Origin: Methylococcales bacterium
Lineage (GTDB): Bacteria > Pseudomonadota > Gammaproteobacteria > Methylococcales > Methylomonadaceae
Assembly: GCA_030949405.1 (NCBI GenBank)
Contig: JAUZSN010000002.1
Location: forward strand, 62,001 to 126,000
Direction: 5' to 3'
DNA: 64,000 nt
The notes below the pieces were generated by a model that did no database searches, was not told the DNA's origin, and saw nothing but the letters and a program-made list of their open reading frames with translations. Positions 38,189-48,321 of this stretch are shown here, in pieces. Position numbers and translations under genes: made by a program. Every line of letters begins with the position of its first letter. The stretch's first letter is position 1.

Positions 38189-39359
38189 ATCAATAAATTT
38201 AAAATAGGAGTCATTGGGACTTCAAAAAAAAGTAGATGAACGTAGGTTTCCAATACACCCAGAACATTTACAGCGCATTCCTGAAGCACTTCGTCGTCAG
38301 ATGATATTTGAAGTGGGTTATGGAACACCCTTCGGTATTTCTGACTCTGAAATTGCGGCTCAGACAGGTGGCATAGCCACACGCCATGAATTATTGGCCG
38401 ATATTGGCACGGTTATTATTAACAAGCCCGTATTAGCTGATTTACAGGAACTTCGCGAAGGAGGCACACTTTGGGGCTATGTCCATTGTGTGCAGCAATG
38501 GGATATTACTCAAGCAGCCATTGATCGCAAATTAACACTTATTGCCTTTGAGGATATGAATGTTTGGTCTCCTGATGGTCGTATTCGTCGTCACACATTC
38601 TCTAAGAATAATGAAATGGCTGGCTATTGCGCTGTAATACATGCCTTGCAACTTAAAGGTATTGATGGATATTATGGTAATCAACGCAAAATAATCCTAT
38701 TTGGTTTTGGTGCCGTCAGTCGTGGTGCAATATACGCTCTTAAGGCACATGGGTTTAGAGATATTACAATCTGCATTCAACGCCCCAATCATACAGTGAA
38801 CAAAGAGATACTTGATTGTAACTATGTCAGAATTAGGGCGGGTAATGAAGGAGAGGCTCGTATGCTGGTGGTGGAACAGGATGGAACGGTGCATCCACTG
38901 ACTGACCTGATTAGTGAAGCAGATATCATCGTAAACGGAACCTTTCAAAATACAGAAAACCCTACCGACTTTGTTACCGAGGCGGAAAGCTCATACCTTA
39001 AGCCCAATGGCCTGATTATTGATGTCAGTTGTGATGAGGGAATGGGATTCTTTTTTGCCAAGCCAACTACATTTAAGCATCCAATGTTTAAATATGAAAC
39101 CACAGATTACTACGCTGTGGATCACACGCCTAGCTATTTATGGGAAAGTGCAACACGATCAATCTCTGCGGCTCTCATTGTTTATTTACCGACGGTGTTT
39201 GCAGGCCCTGATGGTTGGCAAAAAAATCAGACTATTCAAAAGGCTATCAATATTAATGGTGGCGTGATTCAGACCCCCTCTATTCTATCGTTTCAGAAGC
39301 GTGAGTTGAACTATCCCCACGCCCCCCATCAATGCAATCGAAAATACTGTCTCGAATAA
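38189..39359 (+). CDS. N5-(carboxyethyl)ornithine synthase / alanine dehydrogenase-like enzyme, lesion near start
   Basis: An AlaDH/PNT-fold, NAD(P)-dependent enzyme closest in pattern to N5-(carboxyethyl)ornithine synthase, which condenses pyruvate with the ornithine side chain. Visible are ERRFPIHPEHLQRIP, FEVGYGTPFGI, HTFSKNNEMAGYCAVIHALQ and the Rossmann motif ILFGFGAVSRGAIYAL, then IIDVSCDEGMGF. The family start (KFKIGVIGTSKK) is present but in another frame: an A8 run at 38224-38231 needs to be A7 to join them. The apparent start codon, 6 bases after an AAAGGA site, is ATC rather than ATG. The long frame itself begins at TTG 38214. Either the gene is damaged or the run is miscalled. Confidence 0.7.
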
Positions 39360-40215
39360 AGTTGATGTCTAATAACCTGTAAACCCAGATGTATTTTTCT
39401 TTCGCTACGCTCTTTATAAATCCGCTAGTTACGGCCGCGTTACATTTTAAAATATAATTATTGAAATAAATCAAGTTGGTCAGAATTGTTGAAATTAAGA
39501 CGCTATAAACCAAAAATAAATAAAGTCAATAACTTCAATCCTTAATTCCAACAATACTAGCCCGTTGATTTAAGAGATAATGGGACTTAGGAATAAGCAC
39601 GAATTAAATCATGCAACTTAAATTTATAAGCCTTGAGTTATCAACGTGTTTGAATGAAGTTACCGAGGTTATTTGATCCACGTTTCTTAGGTAACTCGAC
39701 ATAAAATGATAGCCCAGTAAGTTGAGAATTTTTCTGTTCGTCCTGAGCGTGTCGAAGGATGAACGGAAAAACTTGATGATGAGAATAACGTATTAAGGTA
39801 AGTTATTTTTTGCGAGCTACCTTACACTATTTCATACGCAAACCAATATAAATGACTTAAATACCATCTAGCCAGCGATCGTACGAGTTCATTTTCGACC
39901 ACCCTAAACTATTTTAGCTCACACTTACCGTCTCTTTAATTTGTTCTTGATGACGGTGGTTACGGGGCTATCAGAACTAAGACACTCCCTGCGGATTGAT
40001 TCTTTTGACTGTTCATATTACCAACCACAGGTTACCTATTTACACAAAAAAATTATTCTTAAGACACATTATGGTAGGATTGTATCGCGAAATATAAACT
40101 ATTAACACGTTGATTATAAATGGTTAATAGATCTCTAACTCGTAACATCAGACCGCCGAAAAATCACGCGAATGGCTGCACGTTATTTTCATGGTTAGGT
40201 CAATAAGGAATCAAA
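39360..40215. other. 856-base intergenic region, no gene seen
   Basis: Neither strand shows a convincing gene. It contains a palindromic repeat (39735-39776) and an inverted AAGGTA/TACCTT near 39796-39825; the rest is AT-rich without recognisable motifs. A promoter for the diguanylate cyclase probably lies at its right end, where GGAATCAAA precedes the ATG. Confidence 0.5.
39735..39776. repeat. REP-like palindrome (GTTCGTCCTGAG...)
   Basis: TTTTTCTGTTCGTCCTGAG and the inverse-related TCGAAGGATGAACGGAAAAA form an imperfect palindrome. The same core (GTTCGTCCTGAGCC, AGTCGAAG) occurs inside the MITEs at 41.4 and 52.4 kb. Confidence 0.55.
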
Positions 40216-41288
40216 ATGAAACGCACTGAAAAAACACTGCTAGAGCAAATGAAAATTAGTGATGTTGAGATTTCTCGACGCATGGAGTTGCTTGGACTTA
40301 AAAAAGAATTACTAAATCAATTAGCTAACCATAAACTGTTTATTGAAGACAATATTGATGCCATTGTAGATGAATTTTATGAAAAGCAAACTGAGATAGA
40401 AGAAATATCCTTACTGATTGGAGATGCGGATACCTTATTTCGTTTACGCACTGCACAGCACATCATTATATCCTTGATCTATTCTCTGGAAATTATGATG
40501 CTGAATATGTGAACAATAGATTAAGAATTGGTATGGTACATAAACGAATTGGAGTAGAACCCAAACTTTATTTATCCGCTGTAAGCACGCTAAAAGACCT
40601 GCTCGTCAAGGTACTAAAAACAAAAACCAATAACCATGAAACGTTAGAAGTAACATTAAGCGCCTTAGACAAACTTCTCTATTTTGACACGACCCTTGTA
40701 TTTGATACCTACATTGGTAGTTTAGTGGGTGAAATAGAATCCGCTAAAAATAGAACCGAAGTTTATGCGACAAGTTTAGAAGAAAAAGTCGCCGAAAGAA
40801 CAGTCCAACTAGAAGAGCTGGCTAAACTTGACCCGCTTACAAACATATACAATCAGCGAGCCATGCAGGATTTTCTTAGAAAGGAATTAGTTGCTGCAAA
40901 AAGGCGGCAAACAAAACTATGCTTAGTTTATTTTGATGTCGATAATTTTAAAAAAATCAATGATGATTTTGGACATATAAAAGGAGATGAAGTACTTCAG
41001 TTTATAGGAAAATCTCTAGGTGAAAGTATTAGAGAGGGGGATACACCGTGTCGATATGGAGGCGATGAATTCTGTGTCATACTTCCAGAATGTAATCTTG
41101 AAAATGCTAATGCGGTATGTAAAAAAATAATTAATAAATTTACCGATAGATACCCTGATTTATCGATTAGCATAGGGATAGCAGAAACAGGAACTAAAAA
41201 TTATGTAGACAGTAAAGCCCTTATTAAAAGTGCAGATGAAAAAATGTATATTGCAAAAAAAGAAAGAGGTTCTCAAATAAGCATTTAA
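40216..41288 (+). pseudogene. Globin-coupled diguanylate cyclase, split by a frameshift
   Basis: Two frames form one protein. The first (40216-40512) is the start of a globin-coupled sensor: MKISDVEISRRMELLGLKKE, then IVDEFYEKQTEIEEISLLIG. The second continues the globin as LDLFSGNYDAEYVNNRLRIG, VHKRIGVEPKLYLSAV, then a coiled coil and a GGDEF domain with PLTNIYNQRAM and CRYGGDEFCVILPE. An REGD sits in the inhibitory RxxD position five residues before the GGDEF motif. The intact protein would sense oxygen through haem and make cyclic di-GMP. The break is one base near 40455-40470. Without repair only a sensor stub and a cyclase lacking its sensor start could be made. Confidence 0.8.
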
Positions 41289-41300
41289 GCATGAAAAGCA

Positions 41301-41479
41301 GTTACCAACTAAAGACAAGCCACTATGGAGCAAGGCTTAACCTCAACTTATCCCCGTCTTAAGCTGGTAGCCCGATAGAGCGACCCCTTTTTAAGATGGG
41401 ACACTAATGAAGCGAGACTTAACCGTTCGTCCTGAGCCCAGTCGAAGGGCGGACAGTTAAGCCGTCTTAAGTTGGTATC
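41301..41479. repeat. Two adjacent MITE-like units with DUF6399-IS ends
   Basis: Unit one (41301-41372) has degenerate ends GTTACCAACTAAAGAC and GTCTTAAGCTGGTAGCC. Unit two (about 41382-41479) has TTTTTAAGATGGGACAC and GTCTTAAGTTGGTATCC, with GTTCGTCCTGAGCCCAGTCG in the middle. Both lack coding capacity. Confidence 0.6.
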
Positions 41480-41570
41480 CCTCATGAGTTAAGGCTAACC
41501 AATTGACTCTATCAAAATAAAAAGCACGTATGGAATAAACAGTTTTCCTTTAGAAATAAATATCGTCTCT

Positions 41571-41594
41571 AAAAAAATGGCTTGTATTCAAGCC
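41571..41594 (-). terminator. Intrinsic terminator after rnhB
   Basis: On the reverse strand GGCTTG, a 4-base loop and CAAGCC are followed by A and seven T. It lies 25 bases beyond the rnhB stop and should end the fabZ-lpxA-rnhB transcript. Confidence 0.75.
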
Positions 41595-41618
41595 AGAAAA
41601 CAACCTTAAATAACCACG

Positions 41619-42176
41619 TTATAACAGTTTTTTAACGGGTGAAAAGGATTTTCGATGTAAATCGGTTACCCCAAGCTCTTGTAATTTTTGCTGATGTAAT
41701 TGAGTCGAATAACCTTTATGTTGGACAAAGGCATAACCTGGATAAAGCTGTTCTAATACCTGCATTTCACTATCACGATGAACTTTAGCAATAATGGAGG
41801 CCGCAGATATTTCAGCTTCGGTTAAATCGCCTTTAACAATCGTCTCGCCTGCACACGCGATGGGCGGATATTGATTACCATCTACTTTTACCCAGTCAGG
41901 ATTAATACTCAGTGCATTAAACGCCCGCTGCATGGCTAATAAGGAAGCCTGTAAAATATTAATATTATCAATTTCACACGGTTCAGCCCGTCCAATTGAC
42001 CACGCCAACGCATCCCGCTTAATGAGTTTAGCTAAAGCCTGACGACGTTTTTCCGTTAATTTTTTAGAGTCCGTTAAGCCTGCAATAGGTTTATCGGGGT
42101 CTAAAATAACGGCGGCGGCCACCACAGCACCGACTAAACACCCGCGCCCGACTTCATCAATTCCCGCTATAATCAT
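41619..42176 (-). CDS. rnhB: Ribonuclease HII
   Basis: Removes RNA from RNA-DNA hybrids, including single misincorporated ribonucleotides. The 185-residue protein begins with the type 2 RNase H signature [20 protein letters not shown], which holds the first Asp and Glu of the active site, and has [17 protein letters not shown] and [16 protein letters not shown]. It follows lpxA after 2 bases; in most relatives lpxB lies between them. It is the last gene of the cluster and is followed by a terminator. Confidence 0.95.
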   Translation of the reverse strand: MIIAGIDEVGRGCLVGAVVAAAVILDPDKPIAGLTDSKKLTEKRRQALAKLIKRDALAWSIGRAEPCEIDNINILQASLLAMQRAFNALSINPDWVKVDGNQYPPIACAGETIVKGDLTEAEISAASIIAKVHRDSEMQVLEQLYPGYAFVQHKGYSTQLHQQKLQELGVTDLHRKSFSPVKKLL

Positions 42177-42178
42177 CG

Positions 42179-42949
42179 TTACCTAAGCAACCCACGCGTT
42201 ACATTGCGTAAAAAACTAACCATCATTGAAATTTCATCACTTTCGCCTGCTAAGTCTTCAATTTCTTCAATCGCATCTTCTAAACGAAAATTACTTTTAT
42301 ACAAAATTTTATAGGCTTTACGAATTTTTCTAATCACTTCAGGTGAAACACCATTTCGCTCCATTCCTACCGAGTTAATTCCATGGGGACGGGTAGGTCG
42401 GCCTCCCACCATCACAAAGGGGGGAATGTCTTGCGTAACTGCACTTCCCATGGCGGAAAAGCTGTATTCACCAATTTGTGTAAACTGATGAACCAAGGTA
42501 AAGCCGCCGAGTATCGCATGATTACCCAAGCGCACATGGCCTGCTAACGATGCGCCATTCGCCATGATGACATGATTATCTACAATACAGTCATGCGCAA
42601 CATGCGTATAAGCCATCAGTAAATTATCATTGCCAATTTTCGTCAGGCTATGATCTTGTACCGTTCCTCTGTGAAGGGTACTAAATTCACGGATAATATT
42701 TCGGTCACCAATTTGAAGCTGTGTAACCTCGTTAGCATATTTCCTATCTTGCGGGTCTTCACCGATAGAAGAAAATTGATAAATTTTATTATCTTTACCA
42801 ATTTTTGTAGGCCCTTTAATGACTACGTGTGAACCAATAACGGTGCCTGTTTCTATTTGCACATCCCCTGCAATTACTGAAAAAGGACCGATCTGTACGT
42901 TATCGGCTATTTCAGCCTTAACATCAATAACTGCTTTAGAATCAATCAA
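42179..42949 (-). CDS. lpxA: UDP-N-acetylglucosamine acyltransferase
   Basis: First enzyme of lipid A synthesis: transfers a 3-hydroxyacyl chain from ACP to UDP-GlcNAc in the cytoplasm. The left-handed beta-helix hexapeptide repeats are clear ([20 protein letters not shown]), and the active site TYAHVAHDC-type region appears as [20 protein letters not shown], with [16 protein letters not shown] after it. I start at TTG 42949 because LIDSKAVI aligns with the E. coli MIDKSAFV start; this gives 256 residues and places it 2 bases after fabZ. A GTG eight codons earlier would overlap fabZ. Confidence 0.93.
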   Translation of the reverse strand: MIDSKAVIDVKAEIADNVQIGPFSVIAGDVQIETGTVIGSHVVIKGPTKIGKDNKIYQFSSIGEDPQDRKYANEVTQLQIGDRNIIREFSTLHRGTVQDHSLTKIGNDNLLMAYTHVAHDCIVDNHVIMANGASLAGHVRLGNHAILGGFTLVHQFTQIGEYSFSAMGSAVTQDIPPFVMVGGRPTRPHGINSVGMERNGVSPEVIRKIRKAYKILYKSNFRLEDAIEEIEDLAGESDEISMMVSFLRNVTRGLLR

Positions 42950-42951
42950 AA

Positions 42952-43398
42952 CTAATCGACCGCTGCCGCACACATAATGTTCGCACTGGCAACAAACTCA
43001 CCGTCTACTTCGGCACGACATGCAAATGACCAAATATTACGTTTTCGACGAAGATAAGTAATTTCTAACATTAATTGATCCCCTGGTGAAACACGTCGTT
43101 TAAAACGCGCTTTATCAATGCCTGCTAAATAATAGGTCATCCCTTTACCCAATTTTTCAGGTTCGGTCGCTGAGGCTAATAACCCCGTCCCTTGTGCTAG
43201 TGCTTCTAAAATTAAAACACCGGGCATAATAGGTTCTTTTGGAAAATGACCTTGAAAGAAAGGTTCATTATACGTTACATTTTTTAACCCTAATAACCTT
43301 ACATTAGGTTCACATTCTAAAACACGGTCTACCAATAAAAAAGGGTATCTATGGGGTAAAAATTCTTGAATTTGTAAATTATCTAGCTGTCCAGCCAT
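42952..43398 (-). CDS. fabZ: 3-hydroxyacyl-ACP dehydratase FabZ
   Basis: Dehydrates 3-hydroxyacyl-ACP in fatty acid elongation and competes with LpxA for the same substrate. The 148-residue hotdog-fold protein has [15 protein letters not shown], the active-site histidine in [20 protein letters not shown] with the catalytic Glu in LEALAQ, and [11 protein letters not shown]. It stands at the head of fabZ-lpxA-rnhB. The 295 bases upstream replace the usual lpxD gene and presumably hold a promoter. Confidence 0.95.
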   Translation of the reverse strand: MAGQLDNLQIQEFLPHRYPFLLVDRVLECEPNVRLLGLKNVTYNEPFFQGHFPKEPIMPGVLILEALAQGTGLLASATEPEKLGKGMTYYLAGIDKARFKRRVSPGDQLMLEITYLRRKRNIWSFACRAEVDGEFVASANIMCAAAVD

Positions 43399-43693
43399 AG
43401 TGTGATCTACTTATAGTATTAGGAATGAAAATTATTCAATAACTTTTTAAACGATAAAAGCGTGAAGTTAAGTACTTAGAAATGAAAAGTTAATAAAAAC
43501 CGAATCTTTGTTATAAAATTTATAGGGCTACCTGCCTAGGGTGGGCTAAACCCACTCTACGCACTATAAGTTTTTAAAATCAGTAAAATTTCATCCTTAA
43601 ACCTACCTTAAGTATGATAATAGCATCAGCTATTTCAGATAAAAATTAACCCGCTTATCGCTCAATATACGTTTAAATTTAATGTTCGGCTAT
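43399..43693. other. Intergenic gap where lpxD is usually found
   Basis: 295 AT-rich bases between skp and fabZ. A small hairpin (GTGGG, CTAAA, CCCAC; 43541-43555) is the only structure. No trace of an lpxD coding sequence is visible on either strand. Confidence 0.55.
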
Positions 43694-44188
43694 TTAAAAC
43701 TTTGAAAGTTTTTCTTGTACACGTGCAGTCACATCAATTTCAGGTTTGGCATGAATTACGCCATCGGTAAGTAACAAATCATAATCATCTTCGCGTGCAA
43801 TTTCTTTAATGGCTTCAACAATCCGTTTTTGTAATTTACCTAACTCTTCATTACGACGTAAACTAAAATCTTCCCCAAACTCCTGCTGAGCGCGTTTTGC
43901 TTCACGTTTCTTAGAAATAATTTCTTTTTCAAGATTTTTTTTCTTAGACGCATTCATGACACTGCTATCTTTCGCCAGTTTTTCTTCTAAACGTTTAATA
44001 TCATTAATTTGTGAGGCTAACTGTTTATCTCTAGGAGAAAATTCTGTTTCTAAGCGTTTTTTAGCTTCTTCTGCCTGAGGAACTTTTTTTAAAACCTCTG
44101 CTATGTTAACGAAGCCTACTTTTAATTCTGCATAGCTGACATTTAGGGTAAACATCAACGCTAAAAACAATACTATTTTATTTTTCAT
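43694..44188 (-). CDS. skp: Periplasmic chaperone Skp/OmpH
   Basis: A 164-residue periplasmic holdase that carries unfolded outer-membrane proteins to BamA. Signal peptide MKNKIVLFLALMFTLNVSYA, then the family start LKVGFVNIAEVLKKVPQAEE. The middle is a long charged coiled coil (SPRDKQLASQINDIKRLEEK, KKREAKRAQQEFGEDFSLRR), forming the tentacles, and the end has YDLLLTDGVIHAKPEIDVT. It follows bamA by 110 bases, the standard order. Confidence 0.92.
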   Translation of the reverse strand: MKNKIVLFLALMFTLNVSYAELKVGFVNIAEVLKKVPQAEEAKKRLETEFSPRDKQLASQINDIKRLEEKLAKDSSVMNASKKKNLEKEIISKKREAKRAQQEFGEDFSLRRNEELGKLQKRIVEAIKEIAREDDYDLLLTDGVIHAKPEIDVTARVQEKLSKF

Positions 44189-44298
44189 AATTAAATTTAT
44201 CTCCAGTATTTCTGATTTTTACAATTATTATAAAGTTGTAAACGGTTTAATTTAGGGTAATTATAGGGGAAAAAGTAAGGGAACTAAAAGCGATTATT

Positions 44299-46575
44299 TT
44301 AAAATCCTGAACCAAATGAAAATTGAAACATTTGTTCTTCATCCCTGTCGCCTGAGTTTAACGGTTTAGCAACACTCACAGATAAAGCACCAAAAGGAGA
44401 CAACCATTCGCCTGATAAGCCCACAGAATAGCGCATATCTCCGACATCAAAACCATTGGTTACGGTACCTGCATCAAAGAAAGCACCTAACCTAACAGAA
44501 CGAAGGTCGTCGAAAAAGGGAACAGGGAATAACAGTTCAGCATTACCAATAATTTTACCTGATCCTCCAAAAGGATCATTTCTTGAATCCCGAGGTCCAA
44601 GTGTATTGTCATTAAAGCCGCGTATAGAACGGACCCCGCCAGCAAAGAAATGTTCAAAAAAGGGTAAACTATCCGTATCGCCATAACCATCACCATAGGC
44701 TAAATCCGCATTAACCCGAAAGGTAAAGTCTTTTGACAAGGGGAAAAAGTGCTGATGCTTATAACTCAGTTTGTAATACTCTAAATCACTTCCTGGAACG
44801 GTGGCTAACGCCGACAAACGTTGCTGACCGCCTTCCGTTGGAAAAACAGCTCGATTCAAGGTATCGTGTGTCCAGCCCACTGAAAGGGATAAGGTGAGGT
44901 ATTTATTACCATTTTTATTAATAAAATCTAAAATTTCAGTCGATGAAAATGATGACACCTTCAATTTTGTATGACGCAAATCAATATTAAAACGTAAGCG
45001 ATCATTTTCATTAAGAGGTAAACCAAAATTTAAACTGCTATTAATCACATCGGTTGAATAACGGGAAATATTAGCCTTTTCCGCATCGCGTGCGCGATAG
45101 CCAATGTCATAGCCTAAACTGACACCGTCTAAGGTAAAATAAGGATCATAATAGCCAAAGCGGTATTGGGTACTAATGTCACTGTTATTAAAGGCTAAAT
45201 TAATACGCTTACCCGACCCAAAAATATTATCTTGTGAAACATTGGCATTAAAAATAAGCCCACTGGTTTGTGAAAAACCCACCCCTGCCGATAAATTACC
45301 CGACGCTTTTTCAACCACACTGTAATTGACATCAATTTGATCTGCCGCACCCACGACGGGGGGCGTTTCAACATCCACTGTTTCAAAATAGCCTAAACGA
45401 TTTAAGCGGGCTTTAGAGCGTTCTATTTGCTTTGTTGATGCCCATGACGATTCCATTTGTCGCATTTCTCGCCGAACCACTTCATCACGAGTTTTATCAT
45501 TTCCCGTAATATTGACATGGCGAACATAAATTCGTTTACCAGGATCAATAAAAAAAGTCATTTCAACGGTTTTTAAGCTTTCATCAATTTCAGGGACCAT
45601 ATTAACATTGGCAAAAACATAGCCCTCATCCCCTAGCCTATCTGAAATATTTTTAGAGGTTAGGGTTGCATTTTTTCGTGAAAAAATTTCACCCGGTCCC
45701 AGTTTAACTAATTCAATTAATTCTTCAGGCGGCACAATTAGATTACCCGCTAGTTTAACTTTACTTAAGGTAAAAACATCGCCTTCTTTAACGTTGACCG
45801 TGACATACATTTCTTTTTTATCAGGTGTCATCGAAATTTGTGATGATTCAATCGTAAAATTAATATAGCCCCGATCAAGATAATATGAGGTTAAGCGTTC
45901 TAAATCAGCCGAAAGTTTTTGCTTTCCATATTGATCATCTTTTGTATAAAAAGACAATAAATTAGTGGTACTCAGTTCAAAACTTTTTAACAAGATTTCA
46001 CTGTCAAAACTATGATTACCGACAATATTAATTTGTTTTATTTTTGCCGCTTGTCCTTCCGAAATTTCAATATGAACGCCGATACGGTTACGGGTTAATT
46101 TAGACACACTGGTCTTAATTTTAACCCCATATTTACCTTGGCTAAAGTATTGACGACGTAATTCTTGTTCTATTTTATCTAATATCTGAGGGCTAAAAAC
46201 TTTTCCTTCCGCAAATCCTTGGGAAGACAGGGCTTTGGTTAACTCTTCTGATTTTAAATCTTCATTACCTTCAAAAATAATTTTAGCAATCGTTGGATGC
46301 TCTTTTACCCTAACAATTAAGGCATTTCCTTCTCTTTCCAACAACACATCTTTAAAAAAACCCGTCTTAAATAAAGCCCGAATCGCCAAACCGACATCAT
46401 CTAAAGAGAACGTTTCACCCACTTTAACAGGGAGATAACTATAAACCGTCCCGACAGGGGTTCTTTGCAAGCCTTTGACTTGAATATCATCAACAATAAA
46501 GCTTTCTGCCGCATAAGTCACGGGAGAGACCATTAGCGTGGTCAATAATAAGGGGGAAATAAGAGAATGTTTCAC
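44299..46575 (-). CDS. bamA: Outer-membrane assembly factor BamA
   Basis: Core of the BAM complex, which folds beta-barrel proteins into the outer membrane. 758 residues: signal peptide ending PVTYAAE, five POTRA domains (IVDDIQVKGLQRTPVGTVYS for the first; GNHSFDSEILLKSFELS in the third), then a 16-stranded barrel. Barrel landmarks are GGVRSIRGFNDNTLGPRDSR, containing the conserved VRGF-like motif, and a C-terminal FQFSFGSGF ending in Phe. It heads the bamA-skp group, but the usual upstream rseP is not here; epmA lies upstream in the same orientation. Confidence 0.96.
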   Translation of the reverse strand: MKHSLISPLLLTTLMVSPVTYAAESFIVDDIQVKGLQRTPVGTVYSYLPVKVGETFSLDDVGLAIRALFKTGFFKDVLLEREGNALIVRVKEHPTIAKIIFEGNEDLKSEELTKALSSQGFAEGKVFSPQILDKIEQELRRQYFSQGKYGVKIKTSVSKLTRNRIGVHIEISEGQAAKIKQINIVGNHSFDSEILLKSFELSTTNLLSFYTKDDQYGKQKLSADLERLTSYYLDRGYINFTIESSQISMTPDKKEMYVTVNVKEGDVFTLSKVKLAGNLIVPPEELIELVKLGPGEIFSRKNATLTSKNISDRLGDEGYVFANVNMVPEIDESLKTVEMTFFIDPGKRIYVRHVNITGNDKTRDEVVRREMRQMESSWASTKQIERSKARLNRLGYFETVDVETPPVVGAADQIDVNYSVVEKASGNLSAGVGFSQTSGLIFNANVSQDNIFGSGKRINLAFNNSDISTQYRFGYYDPYFTLDGVSLGYDIGYRARDAEKANISRYSTDVINSSLNFGLPLNENDRLRFNIDLRHTKLKVSSFSSTEILDFINKNGNKYLTLSLSVGWTHDTLNRAVFPTEGGQQRLSALATVPGSDLEYYKLSYKHQHFFPLSKDFTFRVNADLAYGDGYGDTDSLPFFEHFFAGGVRSIRGFNDNTLGPRDSRNDPFGGSGKIIGNAELLFPVPFFDDLRSVRLGAFFDAGTVTNGFDVGDMRYSVGLSGEWLSPFGALSVSVAKPLNSGDRDEEQMFQFSFGSGF

Positions 46576-46647
46576 AAAATTACCAAAGTGGAAAGAACAA
46601 GCACAGCATAGATTATAGCATGGTCTTTATCTTATCAAAGACCCCCC

Positions 46648-47631
46648 TTAAGCTCGGTTAATCGGAAACGTTAATACATCGTCAATCGTTGTTACCTCGG
46701 TTAATAACATTAATAGACGATCAACGCCTATGGCCACACCACAACAATCAGGAAGTCCTTCCTCTAAGGCGGCCAAAAAATTTAAATCTTTAGTGACTGA
46801 GGGGCGGTTATTTTTCGCTCTCACGCTAATTTCATGTTCAAAGCGGGAATTTTGTTCAGCCGCATCCGCTAACTCAAAAAAACCATTACCGAGTTCAAGT
46901 CCCTTAATAAAAACCTCAAATCGATCGGCAATTTTAGAATCTATCTCATTAATACGAGCTAATGACGCTTGAGAGGCTGGATAACTATGAACTAAATAAA
47001 GATTATTACCAAGTAACGTGGGTTGAATTTTATGGCTAAAAATAAAATCTAACCATAAATCAAGATCATCCCCACAAAGAGCAATCGCCTCTGGAATAGC
47101 CTGATTATGGGCATAATTTTGATAGTGTTCGGGACTATAGGTGAGCGCGTCCAACCCTGTTTTTTGTAAAAATAAATCCTTATATGCGATTTTTATCACA
47201 TTTTTTAAGTTTAAAGTAGGCTCTAAAAGCGTTTTCATTAATAACGCAACCTCATCCATGAGTTCCGATAAATTAAACCCCACGCGATACCATTCCAAAA
47301 GCGTAAATTCAGGGTTATGAAATCGCCCTGATTCCCCATTTCTAAAGGCTTTACACAATTGATAAATGGAGCCACTGCCCGCAGCCAATAAACGTTTCAT
47401 TGCAAACTCAGGTGAGGTTTGTAAATAAAGCGTTTGTTGACAAGGCGAGTGATGATAGCTACTTTTAAAAAAATCGAGTTGGGGATCGGTCCCTGTCGCC
47501 TGCGATAATAACGGCGTTTCAACTTCTAATACCGCTCTTTGTGCAAAAAATTGACGAATAGAGGCAAACACTTGCGCCCGTTGTCGCACTTGCTTTAACT
47601 GACAACTCGGTTGCCATAACGTATTGGACAC
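46648..47631 (-). CDS. epmA: EF-P beta-lysyltransferase EpmA
   Basis: A class II lysyl-tRNA-synthetase paralogue (327 residues) that attaches (R)-beta-lysine to elongation factor P instead of tRNA. It has the synthetase core LEVETPLLSQATGTDPQLDF, LQTSPEFAMKRLLAAGSGSI, CKAFRNGESGRFHNPEFTLL and GVAIGVDRLLMLL, and lacks the N-terminal tRNA-binding domain. Its target gene efp lies immediately upstream: the GTG start shares one base with the efp TAG stop. EpmB, which makes the beta-lysine, is not in this window. Confidence 0.94.
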   Translation of the reverse strand: MSNTLWQPSCQLKQVRQRAQVFASIRQFFAQRAVLEVETPLLSQATGTDPQLDFFKSSYHHSPCQQTLYLQTSPEFAMKRLLAAGSGSIYQLCKAFRNGESGRFHNPEFTLLEWYRVGFNLSELMDEVALLMKTLLEPTLNLKNVIKIAYKDLFLQKTGLDALTYSPEHYQNYAHNQAIPEAIALCGDDLDLWLDFIFSHKIQPTLLGNNLYLVHSYPASQASLARINEIDSKIADRFEVFIKGLELGNGFFELADAAEQNSRFEHEISVRAKNNRPSVTKDLNFLAALEEGLPDCCGVAIGVDRLLMLLTEVTTIDDVLTFPINRA

Positions 47632-48200
47632 TAGTTTTTTACACGCCCAACATAGTCGCCATTGCGGGTATCCACTTTAATCGTTTCACCAATTTGAACA
47701 AATAAAGGGACACGTACCACCGCGCCTGTTTCTAACGTTGCAGGTTTTCCACCCCCGCCTGACGTATCACCTTTTAAGCCAGGGTCGGTATCCGTAATGG
47801 ATAATTCAACAAAATTTGGCGGTACAATAGACAGCGGCAGATCATTCCACAGCGTCATCGTACAAATATCTTGGTCTTTTAACCATTTCATCGCATCTTC
47901 AACGGCCGTTTTATCGGCTTGATATTGCTCGTAAGTCTCTGGCACCATAAAATGCCAAAATTCGCCATCTGAATATAAATACTGCATATCTAACTCAACC
48001 ACATCCGCGCCTTCAACCGACTCACCTGATTTAAACGTTCGTTCAATAACGCGACCTGTTTTCAAATTTCTAATTTTAACGCGGCTAAATGCCTGACCCT
48101 TTCCAGGTTTTACAAATTCATTTTCTATAATTGCGCAAGGATCTGTATCAATCATAATTTTTAAACCTGATTTAAATTCATTGGTACTATAAGTCGCCAT
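47631..48200 (-). CDS. efp: Elongation factor P
   Basis: EF-P relieves ribosome stalling at polyproline stretches. The 189-residue protein has three beta domains; the modification loop [20 protein letters not shown] carries the lysine that EpmA modifies. The C-terminal signature appears as [20 protein letters not shown] then [11 protein letters not shown]. Coupling with epmA by a one-base overlap ties the factor to its modifying enzyme. The divergent gspJ gene starts 121 bases away. Confidence 0.96.
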   Translation of the reverse strand: MATYSTNEFKSGLKIMIDTDPCAIIENEFVKPGKGQAFSRVKIRNLKTGRVIERTFKSGESVEGADVVELDMQYLYSDGEFWHFMVPETYEQYQADKTAVEDAMKWLKDQDICTMTLWNDLPLSIVPPNFVELSITDTDPGLKGDTSGGGGKPATLETGAVVRVPLFVQIGETIKVDTRNGDYVGRVKN

Positions 48201-48321
48201 TTCTTTCTCGTAAAATCAAACAAAATTTTCAACCAACTATTATAATAGAGCGGGCTAATGATATAAACTAAAACAATATATTTCGCTTGATTTTTCTAAC
48301 TACCCCCACAATCACTCATAA

